Part shown: positions 13,198 through 23,870 of the stretch, in pieces
Layout of the letters: each line of letters begins with the position of its first letter
Numbering within the stretch: the stretch's first letter is position 1
Assembly (NCBI GenBank): GCA_011009095.1
Contig: VTPC01008612.1
Span: 1-64,000, forward strand
Direction: 5' to 3'
DNA length: 64,000 nt
Source of the DNA: Ignelater luminosus
Taxonomy: Eukaryota > Arthropoda > Insecta > Coleoptera > Elateridae
The notes under the pieces: model-generated
Told to the model about the DNA's origin: nothing
The model's database searches: none
Seen by the model: the letters and a program-made list of their open reading frames with translations, nothing else
Translations under genes and position numbers: made by a program

Positions 13198-13262
13198 AAC
13201 GACTTAAGAAAACAAATTTAAATTCGTTTACAAAATGAGATTTAAGAATTTCTTAAGTCGTT
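13198..13262. repeat. Short perfect inverted repeat
   Basis: Fourteen bases 'aacgacttaagaaa' at 13198-13211 are perfectly inverted at 13249-13262, around a 37-nt spacer. It lies inside the 5.9-kb intron, about 140 nt downstream of the cyclase exon ending at 13404. Its role is unknown and it may be chance or a relic. Confidence 0.6.
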
Positions 13263-13403
13263 GCTACTCGCAAAAAAGGTAACTAAAGCATTATTAAAAT
13301 TCTCCGAAGCATACTATCCACATAAAAGAAATTTTCCGGAGAATTTATTCAAGTTAATGAATATTTCTGTTCATTCTATTAGATAATTTATTTAAAACAC
13401 TAC

Positions 13404-13530
13404 CTGCTGAAATCGTGCATAGAAAGATCGTTGATATAAAGACCAGATGATATAAGAGAATTCAAGTCGGGCATCACGGGTGTGCCTAAATACATTATCA
13501 TTTTCCAGCTTTCCATGTAGATCATTTGAC
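13404..13530 (-). CDS. Gyc88E: Gyc88E-type guanylate cyclase, HNOBA C-terminal exon
   Basis: This exon has 127 nt, phase 1 in and phase 2 out, with acceptor ttttcag and donor gtagtg. The reading [20 protein letters not shown], then [22 protein letters not shown], is the end of the HNOBA (PAS-like) domain. The 'KGQM.YM' start and the '[12 protein letters not shown]' ending are standard for soluble guanylate cyclases. In this family the segment takes part in dimerisation and in signal transfer from the heme domain. The phases fit both neighbours exactly, and there are no disruptions. Confidence 0.95.
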
Positions 13531-16009
13531 CTGAAAAGGTTACAGTATATTGATGAGAGCTGAAAGAAAAGGTGTTATCTGTTTCAGCACGTTCTTAGTT
13601 TAACAAGGTATATTTCCACTATCTCTCATTTCATCGCGCATCAAGTTTCCGTTGCGGTTTATTTGAAGTTTGATTCCGCATCTAACAAAATTCCCGCACG
13701 TTTTATTAACATGTGTGAATATCTTTTTACAAATCGAAATGGGTAGAAGCATAAGAAAGTTGAAAATAAAATTTAGTCTTTTTGCCTTTTGAGGAAAAAC
13801 TCGTTTATAACTTTAGGATCAGTTTCAGTTTACTAAGTTTTCTGGTCGTAAATTTATTATATAGGAAGTTAGGTGTGAAAAATCGAATTTTACCCAAACG
13901 CAGTTAGGATAAATTCTACCTCTCTTAACCTACTTTTGTTCAGTCTTTCTAGATGTAAATTTTATCGATATTATTGAGTTGCCTAATTTAACCGAAGTGC
14001 ACGTCGAAACTTTTTAGCATAAAATACGTAAACAATCAATTGAGTCTGTTCGTTCACCTGATAATAACTAACTAAAAATACTTTTTGTAAAATATAGAAC
14101 GCGCAGGGTATAGGCATGAATATACATTGGCAAACCTTAAAAAGGATTTTCTGTTTCCGAAATAAATAAATTTAATTAAGAAATTTCTCCTTACTGGAAA
14201 ATACTTCTCATTGTCAGTCTTTGAACATCTCGCAATAGACAGCTAGACATGGTACATAATTGCTTGCTTCAGACCTACGGCAGGCAGGCAGAAGCCATTA
14301 TGGTTTATCGCGTTTAAAACAATTCTGTGAAATGTCGATGCTTTGCTATTGCAGGGGGTAAATACGAAGTTTTGCATGTTGGTTTTCCAGAATACAAATC
14401 TGGACCAAACGCTTTTTGGATGTTTACAAAATTAAATAATCAGGAGCTTCTGTCAGAGAAAAACACTCTTACGGATAGCGCCTAACTTGCGTGACTAATG
14501 CTAATAGAAAAGATTGTAAATAAGTAAATTAACAACGAAGTTCTTCTGTTCTGGATGATTATAGAAATTCGTATTAATTTATCTACCGGTATGATTGAGC
14601 TTCCTGTATGACTAATGACCAAACCTACATTAGTCTTATCAAGCTGTACATATGCAAATACAGAATTTAGTAAAATGATGGAAATGTCTGCATTTCCCGT
14701 GAATTGATTCATTAGTTAATACAGTTTGCCAATGACACCAGGCAGTAGACATTGACAGCTTTGAAAATGGAAAATTAAACTTAGCTCAAATAGAACTCTA
14801 GACCAAGACCAAAAGCAGAAAAAACTCTCTTTTGGGTCCTACGACCGATTGCTCTCAATCCCTACAAAGCATCTAGGTAGCAATTTCTTATCGACCTTTA
14901 AGTAGTCACAAAAAACAAAACGGTTTCATTATTGTTTAACAGAGAAGTGGTGTCTGCTTACACGGGCAAATATAGACAAGCATTGGAATAAAATTATTCA
15001 TGAAAATCTTCTGAACACGTTCCGCACGGAAGACCCAAAAAGAAACTTAAAGTTCAACTTACAATCTTTTTTGCTCAAGTTTCAAGCTAGTCATCGGATC
15101 TAAAAGATAATCACAAAAATAATTTACTCTATCAAATCTCGACATTTAACAATCTAAGTTTTTTAAATGCTGTACACACAAACTACTCACATACCGCTTA
15201 ATTCTGCCAATGTTATCTTATATACTAAAGATCTCTTCAAAATCTTCTTTCTGTAGTAGACTCAATGCAGTAGCAAGGATAATTCTACTTGCAGGTTTCT
15301 TTGTAGTAATGGACAAGTTATTGAAAATTCTCTGAAGTGGATACTACTTCTTGGCTATTCTTTTTCTTTTGTTATAATAAACTTGGAAATTTCTTTTCCT
15401 TTTAAACACAATACACTTAGTTGAAGCTATCAGCAGCTGTCATCATTACCACAAGAGTTTTCTGGAAGTCATCTCTAAAAGTAGAATTTATTCGTGCTTT
15501 TGTTCTAACACCTCCCTTCATTTAACATTTGAATCGCAGCAACAATTGTAGTTATGTTGTGTGTGTTATGCTGACAAGAATGGAATAAGGTTAACTTCCA
15601 AAACATTGAGTCAATTGCTTTCAATTGGCAAAAAATCAATGCCCTGTGAAAAAAATGAAATAAATGCTAAAATGCCAAAAGGTCCAAAATGGGAAACAAC
15701 AACAAATCACCGATTTGTGAACGATCAAACTTTATCGCTACTTATTTGTGACGTCGTGCCTTTCATGCCCCAAAAGAAATCTTAAATGGGATATAGAGTG
15801 AAGACAATTTCATAAATATTTCTTTGAAAATTAAGCAGCAACAATGGCAGTCTCTTATCTCTAAATGCTGTTTTGACAGTAGATTTGAACAAGGTATATA
15901 GAGCAAGAAAACATGTAAACAGTCAGTTACATAAGTGGATTTGATAGAGATCTACTTATTCGTTTACGAAATGCTGGAATGTCATTCTGTTAAATTGCTT
16001 GTTGTGTAA

Positions 16010-16560
16010 ACCGTAGTGCCATTACTAAACTTGTCGAGAGTGATTTGAAGAGGGCAGAAAATGTCAAGACAGAGGCATCGGATGATAGAGACATACAACA
16101 GACCATCAAGATTGCCCTTCAAGATTTCTGACTGTTAGAAACAAATTTTGTACAAGCAGAACAGCTGATGATCAATGGTTTGCTGAGAAAGAAACAAGAA
16201 ATAATATTTCTTTATAACGTCCACATCTTTGACGGAAATAGTCAGAGGTGGAATGGAGTATATAGTAGAGCGTTCAGCGATGAATCACAATTCTATTTGG
16301 GAATCTTCCATGACTACAGAAGAATAAGAAAAGGGCATGAAAAAAAGCATCAAACCAGTTTTTTTATGCACACTGCACTGTAGAAGTCATGGTACGACTA
16401 TCCAGCGTTACATTCGAGACCTTCCCAATGCCATATTCTTTGTATTGGATAACAGAGAACTCTTTTTAAGACTCTGGAGTAAATTTTTTATCTTGTCCTT
16501 TCATCCCTTTTCACAAACACTAGAAACTCTCCATCGTGTTGCACAAATTGCTTGAAACGA
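16010..16560 (+). pseudogene. Tc1-like transposase relic
   Basis: Broken frames give NRSAITKLVES and DDRDIQQTI (N-terminal paired-type DNA-binding region, about 16010-16115). They are followed by VQAEQLMINGLLRKKQEI and, at about 16275-16380, SDESQFYLGI and HDYRRIRKGHEKKHQTSFF. The 'FSDES.F' block holds the first catalytic aspartate of Tc1-type enzymes. A last piece, RDLPNAIF followed by LDNRELFL (about 16410-16470), corresponds to the region of the second aspartate, where the usual 'QQDNARPH' is corrupted. Stops and frameshifts occur throughout. Terminal inverted repeats were not found. Confidence 0.72.
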
Positions 16561-16670
16561 GGTATCCCAAACGGACGTTAATAATCTGACTCGGTTCATG
16601 CCAAGGCAATTCAGTGAGAGCATAAATAAAAAAAGCCATCGAATTCATTATAGAATTTCTTACTATTATC

Positions 16671-16695
16671 TTTATTATTATTATTATTATTATTT
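16671..16695. repeat. (TTA)n microsatellite
   Basis: This is a nearly pure run of TTA/ATT units about 25 nt long, about 110 nt downstream of the Tc1-like relic. It is an ordinary simple repeat. Confidence 0.95.
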
Positions 16696-17087
16696 GTTAT
16701 GTAGCAATCAATCGACTCGAATAATATTACTCAAATGAAATTAGGTGGTCCATTTTTCGTGGCACTTAGCTCGTTATAAGAAACAATTAAATCTTAACCC
16801 GAAGATTATTATTAACTGTTTGGTTTTACGAAGTGATCGCAGGCATTTCGATCATTTTGCTGACATTAGTAGGGACATGTCCAAACACTAACTGGCCGTT
16901 TGTAAACTAAGAAAACTAATTGTACTGGATTGTGAACAGAAATGAGACTAACTGTTGCATTTAATTGCAATGTTTAATCTGATTCCACGGATATGTAGTT
17001 GTTGCTGCTATTGCTAGGGTTAGGGGTTTGTACAGACACCTGCCAATCCGATATATAAATATTCAAACTGATCTACGGCAGGTGGTG

Positions 17088-17961
17088 TCTTCGCCAGAAA
17101 GAAAGACGGGTCTGCCGGGGGATGCTCGGTATGGATCGCTTCTACCCTTCTGAGGTGGTTTGTGACCGGGCGGGCATTCCCCCCATCGACGCCCGCCTTG
17201 ATGCCCTCCTAGGTCGATACGTTCATCGGACCACTGACCTCAACCATCAGACACCTCTCGACATCTTTTCTACACCAGCCAACTTCCAACCCCGTCACAC
17301 CACTTACAAATTCAAGTTCCCTCCCGCCAAGTACCTCGGCAACGCTAACTTTCTAACCCCCGACCTGGAGGATGTACTCGATAACTTCCCTATCGCCCTA
17401 CGATGACACCCCAAACACCTCCACACCTCCTCTACAACTCGCCCCCGCTTTTCTAACTGAACACCTATCTCTGCTCTTTCCTTCTGTTTCAGTTCTCCAG
17501 AGGATCCCACCTGTTCTCGCTGAGGTTTTTCGTGGTTCCCTCAGCGGTGAAGGCAAATGCCGGAAGAGCTTCAGCACCAGTCCACGGCACACTAAACACA
17601 ACTAGACACTCACACACATCACCACTAATCATACACATACTCGCACACCCCTAATCACACCATTCCAACACCGTTCTGGAAAGAACCGTCCCGCAGTTAT
17701 CACCTAGCGCTGCTGCTGTGTCCTTGAGCACCACCGCTCCCCACTCACATGGGCCACCTACGTCGCGGGGAGCCCAACAACATCACCCCCGCGGATTGGT
17801 GCGGGGTCTGCTCGGTGCCTGCCATACGTTCATTCACCAGTTCAGCGAACGCACTTTCCCTCCCAACTATTTTCCAATCAGGCTTAAGAGAGGTTAATTC
17901 CTCCAAGGAGCCGGCCGCCTATGGCGGCATTTTTTACATGAATTACTACTACTACTACTAT
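17088..17961 (+). mobile_element. 5'-truncated non-LTR retrotransposon with 11-bp target duplication
   Basis: An 874-nt block far more GC-rich than its surroundings is bounded by the direct repeat 'ggcaggtggtg' at 17077-17087 and 17962-17972. Its right end is a tract of 'tac' units (17945-17961) rather than poly-A, as in some insect non-LTR lineages. Just before the tail lies 'gccggccgcctatggcggca' (17910-17929), which can fold into a GC stem as 3' UTR recognition structures do. Together these show target-primed insertion of a truncated copy. An exact 11-bp target duplication suggests it is fairly young. Confidence 0.85.
17089..17406 (+). pseudogene. C-terminal tail of non-LTR ORF2 (5' truncated)
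   Basis: An open frame enters at the truncation point and runs through RVCRGMLGMDRFYPSEVV to a TGA at 17404-17406. The ATG at 17122 is probably internal, because the frame stays open upstream to about the element border. The text (GIPPIDARLDALLGRYVHR, later KYLGNANFLTPDLEDVLDNF) resembles the poorly conserved C-terminus that follows the RT domain in non-LTR polyproteins, but no RT catalytic motif is present, so the clade cannot be assigned. Position in the element, just upstream of a 550-nt 3' UTR, supports this reading. It makes no functional protein by itself. Confidence 0.55.
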
Positions 17962-19634
17962 GGCAGGTGGTGACTTGCTGTGCCAAGCGGGTCCTTTAAA
18001 TGCAAACAGCAGTTTCACTAAGCGATACTCCCGGATTAATAGTTTTAACACTTCTACACCCGGATGCAATGTCGTACGGTTTTATTCCTATCGGTCTTAC
18101 GGAGTAATTGGGTAACTAAGGAAGTTAGGTATGTAGATTTTTGTAAGAGTGGTTTTACATGAATTTGAAAACTCAGAGATATTCAATGCTGTTGGTAATG
18201 CCTTGAACAAGTACATGTTATTCTGGTTATCTTCAAATTGTTTTCTCACAAATAAATATAATGTAATCTTCTTAAATTATGATCTTGAAGCCATTCCTTT
18301 ATCGGAATCTGTCTTCTTTCAAAACAAGTTGGTAGGTTAAATATAAAGTGATACGAATCCTTTTGCATATATTTTTGTTTTATAAGAGATGTTTGTGAAT
18401 TCTATTAGTTACAATAAAAGAAATTCGTTGTTGTAGAAAAGAATCTTGTTAGCTTCAAACCTGGATTTAAAAGGACGGAAATTTACTAGAATAGAGCCAA
18501 TTTGAAAAGCATCTAAATGCTTACTAGAACAGTCTAGTCGAATAAGTACCTTCAAAATGTTTTATTTTATAAAGACTCTTGATTTAATTTTTTTAGGTTA
18601 TATAAGAAAATGATGCTTTCAAATTAAATTCAGAGTCGTGCATCGATCTAAAATTGAAATAAAAGAATAAAAAATTTAAGTGATCGTTTCGATGTAGAAT
18701 ACCTGATTATCCCAATATTAGAATTCATTTTTGTCGAAGATGTGCTTTTCAGATGTTGGTTTTGAATTCTCTTTAAAGCTTGCCAAAGCAATTTTCTAAA
18801 TCCCTATTGAATCGTTTTAATACAATAATATAATTGAGAATTATATTCAAATTGAACCCTCAAGGTAGAGTTTATTTTGAAGAACTATGCCTTCTAAATA
18901 TGTAGTCTTTCGCAAGGTTTTCCTTTGCGATTAAAAACACGAAATCATGTTTTTTAAACCCGAGTTTACGTCAAACAACGTTGCTTTGAAAAATAGATTA
19001 GCTATATTTTGTGCTTTCACTTTGATATACAGAAAAATGGAAGTTGTTCCATTTTATGTTTTATGTAAGTAAACGGCGAAGGCGAAATAGGAAATTTCCA
19101 ATAAAATTCATAAAATATTAGAAATTATTTTTATTGCTTACTTCCAGCCTATGTTGCCGAATTCAAAAATGAAAACTATTTTTGATACCTACATGTGCAT
19201 TTGCTTTCAGGATTATTACTTTTCAAGAAAACCTAAAAAATATTTAATTTTAGTCTTCGCAGTTCTTCAACACTTGCCTTCATACGAAATAAATGGAATT
19301 AGAAGTTTCCTTTCATACATTAGGTAAATATTTTTCCTTGACCCAATATTTTGTTAAACAACAGTTTGTTACCTTTCAAATCTAATGTGTTTTGTTATGT
19401 TTTAAGTCAAGATTCTTTTCTGGAATTTCTAAGATTTTATTTTCATCATGAGAATCAGGTTACATTATGTACAGTCGTATCTTATTTGCTATACAATTTA
19501 GCATAAAACAAGTTTGCGGCCTGTAGAATGTCACATTTGATTCTCTGTTGTTTTTTATGTGCATCTTCCGACTTTGTTATCCACTGAATGCCCTTAATAA
19601 TAGCTTTTCTAACTTTCATCCTCAATCTCAATTA

Positions 19635-20939
19635 AAGAGTTTTCCAATAAGAGGTGTTATTTTGATATTCAAAGAAAAGTGCCATTTTTTAATATAAATG
19701 ATCGGATGTTTATTTCATTATAAAGAGGAAGGTATGCCGTTAATAGTGGAAAATAACATCAGGCAAATGACCACCACGACCACGCTTACAGGACAATATC
19801 CTTTTCATGAAATTTTCCATAACCAAATCGCAAAGTGGCTGCCCTATGTCCTCGATAGCCTCACGAATTCCATCTTTGAGGTCTTGAATCGACGCTGGGC
19901 TGTTGGCGTAGACCTTCTCTTTCACGTGGCCCCAAAGAAAGAAGTCGCAAGGTGTTAAATCACAAGATCTCGGTGGCCAATTGTGATCACCTCTTCGAGA
20001 GATAACACGGTCCGGAAACTTTTTCCGTAAAAGATCAATGGTTTCGTTGCTTGTGTGGCACGTAGCGCCGTCTTGTTGAAAGTAAACGTTGTCCAGATCA
20101 ATACCATCCAATTCCGGCCATAAAAAATCGTTAATCATCTCTCGATAGCGCAATCCAGTCACCGTAACTGTTGCTCCAGCCTCATTTTCGAAAAAGTAAG
20201 GTCCAATGACTCCGCCGGACCATAAACCGCACCAAACAGTCACACGTTGAGGATAGAGAGACTTTTCAACAATAACTCTTGGATTTTCTGAGCCCCAGAT
20301 CCGACAATTTTGCTTGTTGACGAAGCCACCGAGGTGGAAATGGGCCTCATCACTCAAGATGATTTTTCGATGGAATTCTGGATCATTTTCATGCATTTCA
20401 ACGACCCAATCAGCAAAGACACGACGTTGTTGATGATCGGCCGGCTTGAGTTCTTGTGTTAACTGGACTTTATAAGCCTTAAGACCCAAATCTTTATGCA
20501 AAATACGGTGTAATGACGTTTGTGGAATGGCTAATTCCAAAGAACGACGAGGAATGGACAAACCTGGGTTTTCTTTAACACTTTCGGCTACAACAGCAAT
20601 ATTCTCGGCTGTTCTTGAGCGACGTGCACGGGTTTTATTCTTCACATCACTAACTTGTCCCAAGAGCTCGAATTTTTTCACCAATTTCTGTATTGCGGTC
20701 CGACAAGGTGCTTCACGGTGACCCAAAAATGTTCGAGTTTTACGAACCGTCTCTGCCAAATTTTCACCATTTTTATAGTGAATTTTAATAATTTCAATGC
20801 GTTGTTGAAGCGTGTATCGTTCCATATTTATTAATGGCGTAGTTTCTACTTGTCAAATGTCAAAAAATGATAGCTTCAAAAGTGACATCTACCGAAATAG
20901 CGGGCTATTCAAAATAACACCTCTTATTGGAAAACCCTT
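19635..20939 (-). mobile_element. Complete mariner-type DNA transposon, DD41D class
   Basis: A 1305-bp element with 31-bp terminal inverted repeats that differ at one position: left 19635-19665 begins 'aagagttttccaataagagg' and right 20909-20939 begins, on the other strand, 'aagggttttccaataagagg'. It is flanked by TA on both sides (19633-19634 and 20940-20941), the hallmark target duplication of the IS630-Tc1-mariner group. It carries one intact transposase frame on the minus strand with about 105 nt of 3' and 114 nt of 5' non-coding DNA. Intact frame, near-identical ends and preserved TA suggest recent activity. Confidence 0.95.
19740..20825 (-). CDS. Transposase of the DD41D mariner-type element, apparently intact
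   Basis: A 361-residue protein, within the usual 330-370 residues for mariner-type transposases. Residues 4-57 form an N-terminal helix-turn-helix of the DUF4817 kind (ERYTLQQRIEIIKIHY; RTAIQKLVKKF). An arginine/lysine-rich linker follows (62-73), then a second helical DNA-binding stretch (PQTSLHRILHKDLGLKAYKV, 101-120). The DDE nuclease core shows D159 (IILSDEAHF), D252 (FQQDGATCH) and D294 in WPPRSCDLTPCDFFLWG. There are 41 residues between D252 and D294, so this is a DD41D enzyme, the spacing described for the rosa and Visitor families. It would cut and paste the element at TA sites. ATG 20825 is chosen because it opens the frame just inside the right inverted repeat. Whether it is expressed, inside an intron in the same orientation as the host gene, is unknown. 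Confidence 0.93.
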   Translation of the reverse strand: MERYTLQQRIEIIKIHYKNGENLAETVRKTRTFLGHREAPCRTAIQKLVKKFELLGQVSDVKNKTRARRSRTAENIAVVAESVKENPGLSIPRRSLELAIPQTSLHRILHKDLGLKAYKVQLTQELKPADHQQRRVFADWVVEMHENDPEFHRKIILSDEAHFHLGGFVNKQNCRIWGSENPRVIVEKSLYPQRVTVWCGLWSGGVIGPYFFENEAGATVTVTGLRYREMINDFLWPELDGIDLDNVYFQQDGATCHTSNETIDLLRKKFPDRVISRRGDHNWPPRSCDLTPCDFFLWGHVKEKVYANSPASIQDLKDGIREAIEDIGQPLCDLVMENFMKRILSCKRGRGGHLPDVIFHY

Positions 20940-23789
20940 TATTATAAAATGATAGTTTATCTAATTTTTCTCTTGTTTGAATTCAGATCTGATTTCTCTT
21001 TTCACTGCTTTATTGAATACACAATAATAGTTTTTGTTTGGGATTTGTCGCATCCTTCCCTTCTATTCAATAATTTTTATTTTTTCTGTTAATCCTCGTT
21101 AGCCATCTTCTTTTCATTTATTCGCAATGAAGCGTTGACAGCTGTATTTGTTACATGACTATTTATTTTTGTTAGATACTATACACAGTTTCTGAGATTA
21201 CATTAACAGTCTTTTTGAAAATCGTGCAGAGGTGCCCTTTGAGTGTAAATACAAATTGGCGTTGCAGAGAGAGTAGGGTACTATAAATTAGAGTTACCTG
21301 CAGTGGAAACGAGATAAAAGCAAACAAAGAACAGGGTGTTTTCAATTCTAGCATCCATCATCCTCGAAAAAATTATTCAGTAATAGAATGAAACATTTCA
21401 GCTGACATACAAATATTATTTTCTATTATTTTTATCCTTTTTCACCGATTCAAACATTAAGTTTGTTTTTATGTAATAGTTGAGACAACAAAATTTCTTT
21501 GCCATTATTCCAAAAAATATTTCTTTGTTACGAATAAATCTTTTTGTCAGTGCCAGTTGTAATGTCATTTTAAATTAATGCGTAAACATTCAACTTCTAT
21601 CTTAATTTAAGTTAGAAGTAGATATTTATTCCCGTTTTCCTATTGTAGAATTTACATTGGTTTATTTTATTGAATAGAAATTCATTTATTGAGACGTTTA
21701 TTTTACTTTATAAAATTATATTTCTGCGTCAAGGCTTGATAATTCATGTTTCGACAGAATTTTTCCTGTCGCTGAAGCCGACGGAATTCCGAGAAATAAT
21801 TGCTCCTTTGAAGCGGTGCGAACATTCAAGTACCGTTTACACCGCCGAGTCGGCTTTAAAATATTCCATTTCTAAGGGCAGGTCCCATGTGTATTACCCT
21901 CCGTTAGTGTAAAAGAGGTTTGTTTTAATTCAAGTCGTCACGTGAAAGGGTGACCGCCGCAAGGCGAAGCAGCCCGAAGCGTCACTTGCTCTCCGATCTT
22001 CGTCCTGTAAACGACAATAGCAAGAGCGCGAACGTTTTCTTTTTACGAGTCCATTGTGCAGTTTAATTTTTGGTGTTAGGAATCTTATTATGCAAGAGAG
22101 GTCTTGTAAAAATTTTAGAAAAATGTCGCCTTGACAGACTAAATATTGTGTGGTCTCGTAAATCAGTTTGGCATATCAGCCGTAATAACTTTCTTGATGT
22201 GTGGGCAATTTGTTTGCTAAGTTTGTAACCGAAAGAATAATTCGAGTTTGTGTTAGCAGCGCTCTGCTTGTATAAAATTATACGTTTGGCTTTTTTCTTT
22301 AATTCTTTTCTAACACCTTTGGATGTAAGATAGCCATCGTAAATTTAATAAATCTTAAAGACCGTTGTTTGTGCATTACCCGCTAAATGATTGCGAGTAG
22401 AGAATTAGGATAAATTCAATCTACACTTTGCCGTGGTACAAAATCTGGTTAGCGAATCGAGAAACTTGTTTGTTGGAGTTCTCGCCAAAACGCTAATAAA
22501 ACTTCTTCCTTTCCCCACTCTGGACGCCGCCAATGGAATGTTAATTAAAATAAGTTATTTCTTTTCTTTTTCTTTGTGTTAATTTGTTTATACAAAATTT
22601 AATATTTTATGCAACATTTCGTTCTAAAAACCCCTGGAAACGAATTTGAATTAAATTTAGTTACGTTTTAAAATATTGTTGTAATACACTCTGCGGAGTC
22701 TTTCAGAAATAATCTCGTATTACACAACTTAGATAGCTTTAAACAGAATTATTTTGAAACAGTTTGATAATTTTAGTTAAAGTCAGTTAGTAGTAAACTT
22801 GTAAAAAATAAGTTATGTAATTTTTGTAAGAACACCCTATTTACAATTTAAAATTCCAAATTATCTTATCGTTTACTATTCAAAAATTTGTAAGATATAA
22901 TACATTTATTGATGTGAATGTTAATAACATAACTATGTTTCTTTTCTTTTTCTTTCTCCTTTCCGTCATGGTATAAATAAGTAAATACTGTATATTCTTG
23001 TTTAGTTTTATTGTGTCTCTGTTCCTATAAGATTTTCAGGATAAGTAAACCTCTGTGAACTGATTGTGAGCCAGTCCCGGGAAAGAGCAACGTTGAATTA
23101 ATTATTACTAGGTCAATAGGTGGAGAAACCCCATACCTGCAGGAATCGATGCTGCTAACCGACGGAATTAATTAACGTAACCATCTTTTGTTTATTTAAG
23201 AATAATTCTCCAGTCTAGCCATAAAGGGGTGCTGTTTATTTGTTTAGTTTTAAAATAAATAATTTTATAGCTTTCCCCGGGTAAATCTATTGGAAAAACA
23301 CCTTTTTTTATGTAAGTACGTCTAGGGTTATAGATACCTATCGCCCTACTTGTCAACATAAGTGTACCTATATACAGGGTGATAATTTTCAAAAGCACAT
23401 CTATACAGGGTGTTGGTCTGCGGGAAGCTGCGTGGGTCTGGCGCCCTTAGGTTTTACCATCTGTGAGTTATCTTGAGAGTTTTAGTAAGGTTGACAGCTT
23501 TTCCTTTTGTTTTAAACGGGCATTAGGCCTCTTTTTCGCCTTTTTCCCGTTACAGAAATTAGGTCTAATGTGGAGACCACATAAAAATCACCGATTTTTC
23601 CAAAGTCTGTCACCTGCACGTCCTAAACTATTTACTTTACGGCAAGAAATTTCTTGTATGAAATCTGTAAAGGCTTTTAGGCGCCACAAGATTGACGATA
23701 AATTATTTATTACCGTCAACGAAATATTTGCAAAAATCATTTTCCAAATACTTTGACGCGCTTTATCTTGATAGATACCAACTCTACAA

Positions 23790-23870
23790 AAAAAATTTCA
23801 AATAAAACTTGTAGGGAATTTTATTCTCTACAAAAAAGGTTATTAGCGTTATTGTCGTATGATCAGTCAT
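23790..23870. repeat. Diverged copy of the 29.4-kb arm repeat
   Basis: The phrase 'aaaacttgtagggaatttta' with 'ttctctacaa' and then 'tgtatgatcagtcattt' parallels 29489-29560 ('aaaacttgtagagcataaaa', 'ttctctacaag', 'tgtatgattagtcgttt'). It is a short, diverged dispersed-repeat segment. Confidence 0.55.

Larger units (their letters stand above)
7465..13403 (-). other. Gyc88E: Intron of 5939 nt
   Basis: The donor is gtagtg and the acceptor ttttag. The intron contains a non-LTR retrotransposon fragment (9660-10131), a long hairpin (11392-11644) and a short hairpin (13198-13262). About 8000-9600 and 11700-13150 show nothing recognisable beyond AT-rich DNA. The minus strand of 10300-10800 has faint, unconvincing reverse-transcriptase-like wording. 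Confidence 0.85.
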
